Origin: an uncultured Erysipelotrichaceae bacterium
GTDB taxonomy: Bacteria; Bacillota_I; Bacilli_A; Erysipelotrichales; Coprobacillaceae
Assembly: GCA_910588075.1 (NCBI GenBank)
Contig: CAJUOS010000008.1
Span: 1 to 53,594, forward strand
Length of the DNA: 53,594 bases
Reading direction: 5' to 3'
Shown here: positions 43,993 through 53,028 of the stretch, in pieces
How positions within the stretch are numbered: position 1 is the first letter of the stretch
Layout: every line of letters begins with the position of its first letter
Notes under the pieces: generated by a model
What the model was told of the DNA's origin: nothing
Database searches by the model: none
The model's input: the letters and a program-made list of their open reading frames with translations, nothing else
Program-made: the position numbers and the translations under genes

Positions 43993-45264
43993 TCATTTTT
44001 TATTAGGTAAAATCAAATTTAATAAAACTCCTACAATAGCAGCCAATGCTGTTCCAGATAAAGTCGCACTTCCACCAAGTGGGAAGACAGCCCCACCTAA
44101 TCCAATAACTAACATAGCAGAAGCAATAATCAAATTTCTTTGTTTAGAAAAATCAACTTGTTCATCTATCAAAATTCTTAAACCATTGCTTGCTATAACA
44201 CCATATAATAAAATACTCATTCCACCAAGTACGCAAGATGGTATTGAACTAATAATCGCAGAAATTTTTCCACAAAATGACAAGATTATTGCAATAAATG
44301 CTGCTCCACAAGTTACATAAACAGAACCAATTCTTGTCAAACCAATAACTCCTGTATTTTCTCCATATGTTGTATTAGCAGGTCCTCCTAAAAAAGCTGA
44401 TATAGCAGTTGCAACACCATCTCCAATTAATGTTCTATCTAATCCTGGATCTTTTAAGAAATTTTTTCCACAAATTTTTCCTAATACTGTATGATCTCCT
44501 ATATGTTCAGAGATTGTTACAATAGCAACTGGTAAAATAGCTAATGTTTCAGGACCAAAATAAAATTTATATTCTTTAAATCCAGCTAAAGAAAATGGAA
44601 AAGCAAACTCAGGAATGGAAAACCATGAAGCTTTTTCAACAACACTAAAATCAACAAGCTGGAAACATATTGATAAAAGATAACCAACAATAATAGCAAT
44701 CAGAAATGGTACAATTTTTAAAAATCCTTTAGCTTGACTAGAAATCAATGCTGCAACCATAAAAGTTACTATGGCAACAATCATAGGAGCAACAGGTCCA
44801 TCTGATACAAAACCAGCATTTTGAATTGCACTCCCTGCAAGCCCTAATCCAATAACAGCAATCATTGGTCCAATTACAATTGGAGGCAATAATTTATCAA
44901 TCCATTCCTTACCAATAAACTTAATGATCAAAGCAACAATAACATATATTAGTCCAACAAGCATTAATCCTGTTTGAGCAGCTGAAATATCACCACCCAT
45001 AGCTTCAACAGCCAAAATAACAGCACTAATATAAGCAAAAGATGAACCTAAATAAACAGGAACTTTTTTCTTTGTACAAAGTGTATAAATCAATGTTCCT
45101 ACACCAGAAGCAAACAATGCCACTGAAACAGGAAAACCAGTCATCATTGGAACAAGAATAGTTGCTCCAAACATTGCAAATACATGTTGAAAACTTAAGA
45201 AAAGCCATTGCAATAAATCAGGTTTTTCATCAACATCTACAATTAAATTTTTTTCTTTCTCCAT
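43993..45264 (-). CDS. uraA: Uracil permease (NCS2 family)
   Basis: 423 residues with 14 predicted membrane segments in two inverted halves. Substrate residues of UraA are in TISEHIGDH (about 238-246) and GGPANTTYGENTGV (near 284-297); QHVFAMFGATILVP is the conserved start. Imports uracil with protons for pyrimidine salvage. A single gene; no PyrR or purine riboswitch leader recognised in the 185 bases upstream, which carry only a possible TATGAT -10. Ribosome site AAGGGGAG. Confidence 0.93.
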   Translation of the reverse strand: MEKEKNLIVDVDEKPDLLQWLFLSFQHVFAMFGATILVPMMTGFPVSVALFASGVGTLIYTLCTKKKVPVYLGSSFAYISAVILAVEAMGGDISAAQTGLMLVGLIYVIVALIIKFIGKEWIDKLLPPIVIGPMIAVIGLGLAGSAIQNAGFVSDGPVAPMIVAIVTFMVAALISSQAKGFLKIVPFLIAIIVGYLLSICFQLVDFSVVEKASWFSIPEFAFPFSLAGFKEYKFYFGPETLAILPVAIVTISEHIGDHTVLGKICGKNFLKDPGLDRTLIGDGVATAISAFLGGPANTTYGENTGVIGLTRIGSVYVTCGAAFIAIILSFCGKISAIISSIPSCVLGGMSILLYGVIASNGLRILIDEQVDFSKQRNLIIASAMLVIGLGGAVFPLGGSATLSGTALAAIVGVLLNLILPNKK

Positions 45265-45430
45265 TTTTCTTCTCCCCTTTTTTACGCATTTTAAACATCA
45301 TATCAAATTTTTTGACAAAAGTCTTTATTTTTATTTATATATCAAAAAATAATTTCTACATTAAAGCTCAAATATGACATTAGTAATTCAAACCTTATTT
45401 ATATTGAAAACAATATTTACAAAATATAAT

Positions 45431-45455
45431 AAAAAAATGAATAATATACTTATTC
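45431..45455 (-). terminator. Terminator after the YolD-like gene
   Basis: Minus-strand stem GAATAA / TTATTC with loop GTATA, then ATTTTTTT, overlapping the stop codon. Confidence 0.65.
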
Positions 45456-45857
45456 TTCAAAAATATCAATATAATATATATCATCAAATTTTATTTTTTT
45501 ACCACATTTTAAAATAATATATTGTTTATATTCATCTAATTGAATCACTTGATCAATAATACTTAAATAATCTCCTCCCTCTTTCTGACTATCTTTTTGA
45601 AAATAAGTCAAAGATATTCGAGGATTTAACTTAAAAACATCATAAAGATAATTTAAATTCTGCCTAATATTATGAATTTGATCTTCATTTAATTCTCTTT
45701 TTTGTTCTATTAATCTAGCTGCTTCTTGAATAGAATCATGATATCCTGTTAATGCAGAGAAAGGTAAAAATTGAGCTGCTCGTTTATACATTGGCATTTG
45801 TGGATGGATTTGAGAAACAGGATGTAATAAATGAATGATATCATCATAATTTTTCAT
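45450..45857 (-). CDS. YolD-like protein
   Basis: 135 residues. The key segment YKRAAQFLPFSALTGYHDSIQEAARLI (about 24-50) is the YolD-family core, followed by a small beta-rich domain (DYLSIIDQVIQLDEYKQYIILK). YolD proteins typically accompany UvrX/UmuC-type polymerases in Firmicutes and may regulate them. Overlaps the polymerase stop by four bases (ATGA), strong evidence of translational coupling. Confidence 0.85.
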   Translation of the reverse strand: MKNYDDIIHLLHPVSQIHPQMPMYKRAAQFLPFSALTGYHDSIQEAARLIEQKRELNEDQIHNIRQNLNYLYDVFKLNPRISLTYFQKDSQKEGGDYLSIIDQVIQLDEYKQYIILKCGKKIKFDDIYYIDIFEE

Positions 45858-47365
45858 GCTTTATGTCCTCCTATTTGATTATTTTTATCTCTTGTTGTAG
45901 CATCTTCTTGTAAATCCATAACTTTTAAAATACTATTTTTCCCATATTTCTTCTTAATATCTATAATCGCTTTCTGTAATCTTTTTTCTTCTTCTAGCTG
46001 TATTTTTTCTTTTTCTATTTGTTCCTGATTCAACTCAAAATATGAAAACAAATCTAATTGTTCATAAAATTCTTGGCTATCAACACTTTGACTAGTAGTC
46101 AAATGATTAACAGATATATTTAATCTTTTAATAAATAAATTCTTATTAACAATATTCTCATATAATTCTATTATTTTTTGAGTCATGAGTTTTGTTGATG
46201 ATGTTGGAAATTTCATATGAATTGTTCCACCATCTTGTTTAGGCATTATTCTTCCATACATATCTTTTGTTATTTTTCCATAATATTTAGCATTCGATTT
46301 ATCAATAATATCATATCCTATATTCAAAGTAATTTGATCAGTAACCAAATTTTTATCAACTAATTCTAAAGATAATAAATCAATCATTTCTTTTATTATT
46401 ATTTTTGCTTTATCATATGAATATGGTTTGGGTAAAACTTGACTAGAAGATATACTTTTATCTTGTGGTTTATATGCTTTTATATCCCTAATAGTACAAG
46501 GCTCATAACCCCATGCATGATCAATAATCAATTCAGCATAAATACCAAACATACTATATAAAAGCTCTTCATTATAAAAATCTTTTCTTTTTCCTATTGA
46601 ACATCTTGCAATATCCCCCATAGTATAAAGATGTTTATTTTCTAATTTTTTTGCATACCCATGACCTATTCTCCAAAAATCAGTAATAGGCGTATGATTC
46701 CATAATAATTTTCGATAAGTCATTTCATCTAGTTCAGCAATTCTATTTCCATTTTTATCAGGTTGAATATGTTTAGCTACAATATCCATAGCGACTTTAC
46801 ATAAATATAAATTTGTACCAATTCCTGCTGTTGCAATTATTCCTGTTGTTTTATAAACATCTTTGATTATTGTTTGGGTTAATTCATATGCTGTCATCTT
46901 ATATGTTTTTAAATAATGTGTTATATCTATAAAAACTTCATCAATAGAATAAACATGAATATCTTCTGGAGCAATATATTTTAAGTATATATTATAAATT
47001 TTTGTACTATATTTCATATAATAAGACATTCTTGGTGGTGCAATAATAAATGATAATGCTAAATGTGGATTGTTTTTTAATTCATCAACATGAAATGATT
47101 TTTCAACTAACTGTTTATTTACTTTTCTTTCTCTTTGTTTATTAATTTGTTTAACTTTTTGAATCACTTCATAGAGTCTAGCACGTCCTGATAATCCATA
47201 AGCTTTAAGAGATGGAGAAACTGCTAAACAGATTGTTTTCTCTGTACGACTTACATCTGCAACAACTAAATGTGTTGTTAATGGATTCATATGTCTTTCT
47301 ACACATTCAACTGATGCATAAAATGATTTTAAATCTATTGCTATATAAATAGAGTCTTTATCCAT
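45854..47365 (-). CDS. Y-family DNA polymerase (UvrX / ImpB-MucB-SamB type)
   Basis: 503 residues from ATG at 47363-47365, after GAGGTGA. Palm-site carboxylates: IAIDLKSFYASVE (start) and YSIDEVFIDI (about 138-147). The finger and little-finger regions resemble the UvrX/DinB-like group found on plasmids, phages and chromosomes of Bacilli, with a C-terminal region (VNHLTTSQSVDSQEF, then EQIEKEKIQ...) rich in charged residues. It would do translesion synthesis. No LexA box could be seen in the short upstream region. Followed by the overlapping YolD gene. Confidence 0.92.
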   Translation of the reverse strand: MDKDSIYIAIDLKSFYASVECVERHMNPLTTHLVVADVSRTEKTICLAVSPSLKAYGLSGRARLYEVIQKVKQINKQRERKVNKQLVEKSFHVDELKNNPHLALSFIIAPPRMSYYMKYSTKIYNIYLKYIAPEDIHVYSIDEVFIDITHYLKTYKMTAYELTQTIIKDVYKTTGIIATAGIGTNLYLCKVAMDIVAKHIQPDKNGNRIAELDEMTYRKLLWNHTPITDFWRIGHGYAKKLENKHLYTMGDIARCSIGKRKDFYNEELLYSMFGIYAELIIDHAWGYEPCTIRDIKAYKPQDKSISSSQVLPKPYSYDKAKIIIKEMIDLLSLELVDKNLVTDQITLNIGYDIIDKSNAKYYGKITKDMYGRIMPKQDGGTIHMKFPTSSTKLMTQKIIELYENIVNKNLFIKRLNISVNHLTTSQSVDSQEFYEQLDLFSYFELNQEQIEKEKIQLEEEKRLQKAIIDIKKKYGKNSILKVMDLQEDATTRDKNNQIGGHKA

Positions 47366-47423
47366 TATCATTCACCTCTATTTATAGTATCTATATGATT
47401 TTTTATAATTATTCTTTTATAAT

Positions 47424-47449
47424 AAAAAAAGAATATATTTTCTATATTC
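47424..47449 (-). terminator. Terminator after the third MATE gene
   Basis: Minus-strand stem GAATATA / TATATTC with loop of about five, then seven T. Confidence 0.8.
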
Positions 47450-47460
47450 CTTCTTATTAA

Positions 47461-48786
47461 TTAAATAATTTTAAATTTTGTCCATACTTTTGATTGGTAT
47501 CTAAAATAAAATATAACTCCTCGTATTGTCCAATCTAAACACATAGCTAATGCAATACCTATAACACCTAGATCTAAATATACTCCTAATAAAATAGAGA
47601 AAATAAATCTTCCCAATACTGTTGATAAAATAGAAACAATCATAGTAAACTTAATATCGCCTGCAGCTCGTAATCCATTACTCAAGGCTCCAGAATATGG
47701 TAATGCAAATCCATTAAATATATTATGAATCAAAACCAACCAAATAATCATTTCTTTTGTTTGATTTGATATATTATAAAATTGTAAGAATATTGGTGTA
47801 ATTGCAAAAACAAATATATTCCATCCTACTGCTAATATGACTGTCCATTTCATTAATATTTTAAAATATTGATCTGCTGCTTGAATATCATTTGCGCCCA
47901 TACATTGGCCTATGACTGTAATAAATACTGGTGCCATTGTAGAATTCATTAAAGCTGCTAATGACCAAATACTTTGGGCGATTCCATTGGCTGCTATTTG
48001 ATATGTTCCAAATAAAGCAACAACACTACTTAATGCTACTTTGATAAATTGAAAAATTCCATTCTCTATACCATTAGGAATAGCAATATTTAAAACTTTT
48101 TTTAATATCTCTTTATCCCACATTAATATATCCTTATGAGTATAATAGGTTTTTAGAGAACGATTAAAACATAAATATGTGATAACTATTGCAGAAAATA
48201 ATCTTGCTATTAAAGATGGAATAGCAACACCTGCAACTCCAGCTTTCAATATATACACTCCTATAATATTTCCAATCACATTAATAATATTAGATGCAAT
48301 AGAAATATACATAATCATATTTGTTTTAGCCATACTTCTATATAAAGAAGCTCCAGCATTATAAATGGCTAAAGCAGGATATGAAAATGCTGAAATTTTT
48401 AAATATATCATACAAGCATCCATAACATTATTTTCTACCTTACCAAATAAGATAGTCAATAATACTTTATCAAAAGATAATACAATAATAGAAACAAATA
48501 CTGAAAAAACACAAGAGAACATTAATAATTGACTTGATGCTCGTATGCTATTTTTTTGATCTTTATGTCCTATATATTGACTAATCACAACTGCCCCACC
48601 AGAAGCTAAAGCCGTAAATAAAAAAATAAATATAGTATTAAAACTATTAACAAGTGAAACTCCTGATACAGCTGCTTCTCCACAATAACTTACAACAAAT
48701 GTATCAACTATTCCAACCAACATAACAAGTAATTGTTCAAAAAACAATGGAATAATCATATCTTTTAAATCTTTATTAGAAAACAT
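47461..48786 (-). CDS. MATE-family efflux transporter
   Basis: 441 residues, about 12 membrane segments. MFSNKDLKDMIIPLFFEQLLVMLVGIVDTFVVSYCGEAAVSGVSL belongs to a MATE subgroup distinct from the other two in this window. Substrate unknown. Stands alone with terminator. Ribosome site AAAGGAG. Confidence 0.9.
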   Translation of the reverse strand: MFSNKDLKDMIIPLFFEQLLVMLVGIVDTFVVSYCGEAAVSGVSLVNSFNTIFIFLFTALASGGAVVISQYIGHKDQKNSIRASSQLLMFSCVFSVFVSIIVLSFDKVLLTILFGKVENNVMDACMIYLKISAFSYPALAIYNAGASLYRSMAKTNMIMYISIASNIINVIGNIIGVYILKAGVAGVAIPSLIARLFSAIVITYLCFNRSLKTYYTHKDILMWDKEILKKVLNIAIPNGIENGIFQFIKVALSSVVALFGTYQIAANGIAQSIWSLAALMNSTMAPVFITVIGQCMGANDIQAADQYFKILMKWTVILAVGWNIFVFAITPIFLQFYNISNQTKEMIIWLVLIHNIFNGFALPYSGALSNGLRAAGDIKFTMIVSILSTVLGRFIFSILLGVYLDLGVIGIALAMCLDWTIRGVIFYFRYQSKVWTKFKII

Positions 48787-48903
48787 TTTGATTCTCCTTT
48801 ATTTATATTAATTATATTTATATTAAAATAGATTACCATCAATGTCTAATACCTATTCTGTATTCTTATTCATGCCTAAATGACATAATTATTATTTACT
48901 AAT

Positions 48904-48930
48904 TAAAAAAGCTAACTTATTGTTAGCTTC
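48904..48930 (-). terminator. Terminator after alanine dehydrogenase gene
   Basis: Minus-strand stem AAGCTAAC / GTTAGCTT, five-base loop, then six T. Confidence 0.88.
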
Positions 48931-48934
48931 TTCA

Positions 48935-50044
48935 TTATAATATTTCTTTTGGATCTTTATAAACACCATTCAAAGCCTCAGCAACAGCTTGACATGTAAA
49001 TACTCCTTGATGTGTATTTAATCCTTTCATAAATCCCTCATCTTGTTTTAAAGCATCTAATCCCAAATGAGCAAGTTTTAAGATATAAGGTAATGTAGCA
49101 TTAGATAAAGCCATTGTTGACGTTCTTGGAACTGCTCCTGGCATATTAGCAACAGAATAATGTAAAACACCATATTTTTCAAATGTTGGATGATCATGAG
49201 TAGTTGTATGATCACATGTTTCTATACAACCTCCTTGATCAATAGCTACATCTACAATTGCACTTCCCTTTTTCATAAGTTTAACCATATCTTTAGTTAC
49301 TAATTTTGGAGCTTTTGCTCCAGGAATTAAAACAGCACCAATAACTAAATCTGCTGTCTTTAACGATTCTTTTAAATTATATTCATTATTATAGATTGTA
49401 TGAATTGTTCCATTACTTACATCATCTATATACGCCATTCTTTGAGCATCAATATCAAAGACTTGTACTTGTGCCCCTAATCCACTTGCTATACGAGCAG
49501 CATTAAATCCAACAACACCACCACCAATAATAACAACATTTGCAGGCATAACACCAGGAACTCCACCTAATAAAATACCACTTCCACCATTTGATTTCTG
49601 TAACATATTAGCACCTACTTGAACAGCCATTCTTCCAGCCACTTCACTCATTGGTGTTAATAATGGTAAAGAATTATTCTTTGAAACAATAGTTTCATAT
49701 GCAATAGCAGATGTTTTTGATTGAATAAGTGCATCTGCAAATGGTTTATCATTAGCAATATGAAGATAAGTAAAGACTAATTGATCTTCTCTTAAATATT
49801 TATATTCACTTTCTAAATATTCTTTCACTTTCACAATTAAATGAGCTTTAGCAAAAACTTCTTCAACATTGCAAAGAGTTGCTCCTGCATTTTGATATTC
49901 TTCATCACTAAATCCACTTCCAATTCCTGCCCCTTTTTCAACTAAAACACTATGTCCTTCTTTAACAAGTGCATATGCTCCTGCAGGTGTTAATGAAACT
50001 CTATTTTCATTATTTTTTATTTCTTTTGGTATCCCAATAATCAC
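48935..50044 (-). CDS. ald: Alanine dehydrogenase
   Basis: 369 residues from GTG at 50042-50044, placed eight bases after GGAG; an upstream GTG overlaps that ribosome site. The start IIGIPKEIKNNENRVSLTP is that of the family. Interconverts alanine and pyruvate plus ammonium with NAD. Catalytic regions KVKEYL and YLHIAND (His), NAD-binding VVIIGGGVVGFNAARIA near 168-184, and later DVAIDQGG are seen; in relatives KVKEP is usual, here KVKEY. Single gene with promoter and terminator. Confidence 0.95.
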   Translation of the reverse strand: MIIGIPKEIKNNENRVSLTPAGAYALVKEGHSVLVEKGAGIGSGFSDEEYQNAGATLCNVEEVFAKAHLIVKVKEYLESEYKYLREDQLVFTYLHIANDKPFADALIQSKTSAIAYETIVSKNNSLPLLTPMSEVAGRMAVQVGANMLQKSNGGSGILLGGVPGVMPANVVIIGGGVVGFNAARIASGLGAQVQVFDIDAQRMAYIDDVSNGTIHTIYNNEYNLKESLKTADLVIGAVLIPGAKAPKLVTKDMVKLMKKGSAIVDVAIDQGGCIETCDHTTTHDHPTFEKYGVLHYSVANMPGAVPRTSTMALSNATLPYILKLAHLGLDALKQDEGFMKGLNTHQGVFTCQAVAEALNGVYKDPKEIL

Positions 50045-50070
50045 ATTTATCACTCCATTTCTATTTAAGC

Positions 50071-50100
50071 ATTATATCATATAATTTTGCTTATATGCAA
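50071..50100 (-). promoter_or_regulatory. Possible promoter of ald
   Basis: Minus strand TTGCAT (50095-50100), 18 bases, TATAAT (50071-50076), just upstream of the ald ribosome site. Confidence 0.55.
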
Positions 50101-50330
50101 TAAATCACTACAAATTAGTTTCTTAATAATTTTCAATATATGATAACTTATTTATTCATATAAATACTTTAAAATATTAAAAAATTTTAATTGTTTCAAA
50201 TATTCTATAATTATGAAATTTAATAATATAAATAAATTTTTATTTAACTTCAATTTTTTGCAAATTCCTTATAATAATCTTCATATCACCTTTTTCTTCA
50301 TCAATAAAACTATTAAAATAATCTAAATAA
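50101..50330. other. AT-rich gap without recognised gene
   Basis: Between the ald promoter and the fakA terminator. It holds the tail of a 47-codon minus-strand frame (50240-50383) that runs through the terminator; inside that frame AAAAAGGTGAT precedes an ATG opening a 14-codon reading frame (MKIIIRNLQKIEVK). No homology recognised. Confidence 0.4.
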
Positions 50331-50360
50331 TAAAAAAACCTGAATTCATCAGGCTTTTTA
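50331..50360 (-). terminator. Terminator after fakA
   Basis: Minus-strand stem AGCCTGA / TCAGGTT with short loop, then TTTTTTTATT. It is 35 bases past the fakA stop. Confidence 0.85.
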
Positions 50361-50394
50361 CATCTATAAGTATTTAACAACATTATAAAGTATC

Positions 50395-52053
50395 TTATTC
50401 AACACCTACAATAAATGAATAAACAGGTTGTTTACCTTCAACACATTCTAATTCTGCTTCAAATGTATCTTCAACATATTCCTCTATCACTTCAACTTCT
50501 TCCTTAGTTACATCTTCTCCATAAATCAAAGTAATAATTTCAGAATCATCATCTACAAGTTGATTTAATGTTTCCTTTAATGCATCAATTTTATTTGGTA
50601 AACATGCTGTTATCTCTTTTTCACATAATGCCATATAATGATTTGCTTTAATATCTACACCATCAATATTTGTATCTTTAATTGCAAATGTTACTTGTCC
50701 AGTTTTCACATTAGCAATCGCTTCTTTCATTTCATCTAAATTTTCTTCTAAAGATACTTCTGGATTATACATAATACATGCAGATAATCCTTGTGGTATT
50801 GTTTTAGAAGGAATAACTTTTACATCAATTTCATCTTCCAAAATAATAGAAGCTTGTTGTGCAGTCATAACAATATTAGAATTATTTGGTAAAATAATAA
50901 CATGCTTTGCATTAACTCTTCTAATAGCAGCAACAATGTCTTCTGCTGAAGGATTCATTGTTTGTCCACCACTAACAACATAATCACAATGTAATTCTAA
51001 AAACATATTCTTAATTCCATCACCAGCTGCAACACTAATAACTGCAACATCTTTTTCAGGGGAAGGAATATCAGGTGTAGCAACTTCTTCTTCAGCTTTT
51101 CCAGCATTTGCCTCTAAAATAGAATTATGTTGCTCTTGCATATTTTCAATCTTTAACTTAACAAATTCACCATATCTTTGTGCTGCATTTAAAGCATTAC
51201 CTGGTTTTAAAGTATGAACATGAACTTTCACAATATCTTCATCTTGAACAACAACAATACTATTTCCAGGAAGTCTTTCCAACTCATTTCTTAATCTTTC
51301 TTCTTTAAATGCTTTCATTTTTGCTTGGTCTAAACGTAAAATAAATTCAGTACAATAACCATATGCTTCCTCACTATCAGATTCTACTTCAACCAAAGCA
51401 TCTTTTTGTGCCTCACCTTTAATTTCTACTCTTTCAATAGTTTCACCAGCTAATCCAGCCATGAATCCAGTAAATACTAAAAGTAATCCAGCTCCACCAC
51501 TATCAACAACACCGACTTCTTTTAAAACTGGTAATAATTCAGGTGTTCTTTCCAATGATTGATCTGCTTCTTTTACAAAATATGAAAAGACATCTTCTAT
51601 TTCCATATCATCTTGAGCATACTGAACAACAGCTTCACTTGCTTCTCTAATGACAGTTAATATTGTCCCTTCAACAGGTCTCATAACTGCCTTATAAGCA
51701 ACCTTTGCTCCATTTTGTAATGCTTGAGCTAATTCAACAGCATTAACTTCTTTCTTTCCTTCAAAAGCAATAGAAATACCTCTAAAAATCTGAGAAAGAA
51801 TAACACCAGAATTTCCTCTAGCTCCCATCAATAATCCTTTTGATAATTTCTTTGCAACTTCATAAATATCATGAGAATCTAAATTTTCAATTTCACTTGC
51901 TCCTGCACTAAACGTTAAAGACATATTTGTTCCAGTATCCCCATCAGGAACTGGGAAAACATTCAATGCATCAATTTCAGGATGATTATTATGAAGTACA
52001 ATTGCTCCAGTAACAACCATTCTCTTAAATAGACTACCATCAATGACTTTCAT
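50395..52053 (-). CDS. fakA: Fatty acid kinase FakA (DhaL/DAK2-domain protein, YloV family)
   Basis: 552 residues. N-terminal DhaL kinase domain with ATP/Mg motif NVFPVPDGDTGTNMSLT (about 30-46), GARGNSGVILSQIFRG and DSGGAGLL; central domain, then C-terminal DegV-like part (VSGGQTMNPSAEDI). Phosphorylates fatty acids held by FakB/DegV proteins for phospholipid synthesis. A DegV gene is at 25.9 kb. Co-directional with asp23 (13 bases upstream), the usual Firmicute arrangement beside rpmB. Confidence 0.94.
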   Translation of the reverse strand: MKVIDGSLFKRMVVTGAIVLHNNHPEIDALNVFPVPDGDTGTNMSLTFSAGASEIENLDSHDIYEVAKKLSKGLLMGARGNSGVILSQIFRGISIAFEGKKEVNAVELAQALQNGAKVAYKAVMRPVEGTILTVIREASEAVVQYAQDDMEIEDVFSYFVKEADQSLERTPELLPVLKEVGVVDSGGAGLLLVFTGFMAGLAGETIERVEIKGEAQKDALVEVESDSEEAYGYCTEFILRLDQAKMKAFKEERLRNELERLPGNSIVVVQDEDIVKVHVHTLKPGNALNAAQRYGEFVKLKIENMQEQHNSILEANAGKAEEEVATPDIPSPEKDVAVISVAAGDGIKNMFLELHCDYVVSGGQTMNPSAEDIVAAIRRVNAKHVIILPNNSNIVMTAQQASIILEDEIDVKVIPSKTIPQGLSACIMYNPEVSLEENLDEMKEAIANVKTGQVTFAIKDTNIDGVDIKANHYMALCEKEITACLPNKIDALKETLNQLVDDDSEIITLIYGEDVTKEEVEVIEEYVEDTFEAELECVEGKQPVYSFIVGVE

Positions 52054-52066
52054 GCCATACCTCCCA

Positions 52067-52423
52067 TTAATCTAATACTCGAATGCTTTGTACAAATACA
52101 TTCACTGCTTCTATATCAATATCTAAAGTTGTTTCTAAAACATATTTAACCTTCTTTTGAACTTCATAAACAACTTCAGAAATTTTTACATCATAACCAA
52201 CAATAATATATACATTTATAACAATACCTGAATCTCCATCATTAACAACAATACCCTTAGCATAATTTTCTCTACCTAACAAATCATAAAAACCATCTTT
52301 CATAATTTTTTGACTTGCCATACCAACAACACCATAACATTCAGTTGCAGCTCCACCTGTTATACTTGCAACAACATCTAATGATAGATTAATATCTCCT
52401 AAATCTGTCGTTTTTTTAATCAT
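52067..52423 (-). CDS. Asp23/Gls24-family alkaline-shock-like protein (YloU)
   Basis: 118 residues. VASITGGAATECYGVVGMASQ and GIVVNDGDSGIVINVYIIVGYDVKISEVVYEVQKKVKYVLET are Asp23-family signatures. Homologues gather at the membrane and act in envelope stress in some Firmicutes; exact role unknown. Immediately upstream of fakA with which it is transcribed from the promoter at 52460-52488. Ribosome site GGAGGAA. Confidence 0.93.
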   Translation of the reverse strand: MIKKTTDLGDINLSLDVVASITGGAATECYGVVGMASQKIMKDGFYDLLGRENYAKGIVVNDGDSGIVINVYIIVGYDVKISEVVYEVQKKVKYVLETTLDIDIEAVNVFVQSIRVLD

Positions 52424-52459
52424 ATTTATTCCTCCATTTTGGTTTATAAAATCAAATAT

Positions 52460-52488
52460 ATTATATCTTATTTTTAAAGTATTGACAA
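52460..52488 (-). promoter_or_regulatory. Promoter of asp23-fakA
   Basis: Minus strand TTGTCA (52483-52488), 17 bases, TATAAT (52460-52465). Confidence 0.8.
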
Positions 52489-52631
52489 ATAATTCAAATA
52501 TAATGCAATCGAATTATATCGTAGTCATATAAATAAGTAAACAAAAAAATGAAAACATTTAAAAAAATTGAAGTATTTTTAAAAACATTCATAAATAACA
52601 CACTTTTCACTCATAAAAAATAAAAAAAAGT

Positions 52632-52660
52632 TTGCAATTTCAATACATTAATGATATTAT
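52632..52660 (+). promoter_or_regulatory. Promoter of rpmB
   Basis: TTGCAA (52632-52637), 17 bases, TATTAT (52655-52660), about 42 bases before the rpmB ATG. The stretch 52489-52631 between the two divergent promoters has no gene I trust. Confidence 0.65.
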
Positions 52661-52702
52661 AACAAAGTATGTAAAACATTGATATAAAGGATGGTGAATC
52701 AA

Positions 52703-52888
52703 ATGTCTAGAAAATGTGAAATTAGTGGAAAAGGACCTATGTCTGGAAATACTCGTTCTCATGCATTAAATGCAACAAGAAGAAAATGGAATGTAAATTT
52801 ACAAAAAGCAACAATTTTAGTCAATGGAAAACCAAAAAAAGTTAAAGTCTCAGCTAGAGAATTAAGAACTCTTAGAAAAGGATCTTAA
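52703..52888 (+). CDS. rpmB: Ribosomal protein bL28
   Basis: 61 residues from ATG at 52703, after GGATGGTGA; four extra upstream codons lack a ribosome site. MSRKCEISGKGPMSGNTRSH and the C-terminal NGKPKKVKVSARELRTLRKG are L28. Only one Cys occurs in the N-terminal motif, so this is the zinc-free type, as in Bacillus. Encoded divergently from asp23-fakA, the classic Firmicute order. Confidence 0.97.
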   Translation: MSRKCEISGKGPMSGNTRSHALNATRRKWNVNLQKATILVNGKPKKVKVSARELRTLRKGS

Positions 52889-52903
52889 TATAAATATACA
52901 TTC

Positions 52904-52936
52904 AAAGGATACTTCATATGAAGTATCCTTTTCTTC
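52904..52936 (+). terminator. Terminator after rpmB
   Basis: Stem AAAGGATACTT / AAGTATCCTTT around loop CATATG, then TTCTTCTT. Confidence 0.85.
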
Positions 52937-52982
52937 TTATTTACATTATAAATCATTTTATTATTATTAAAGAAAATATAAT

Positions 52983-53017
52983 AAAAAAATCTCAAGTAAT
53001 AAAACTATTACTTAAGA
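52983..53017 (-). terminator. Terminator after dnaJ
   Basis: Minus-strand stem TCTTAAGTAAT / ATTACTTGAGA (one wobble), six-base loop, then seven T. Convergent to the rpmB terminator. Confidence 0.85.
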
Positions 53018-53028
53018 CTTGTTAAAAA

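Noticed and set aside
52549..52623. 24-codon frame MKTFKKIEVFLK... between asp23 and rpmB promoters
   Set aside because: No ribosome site (only A-run upstream) and in the divergent promoter region; most likely chance.
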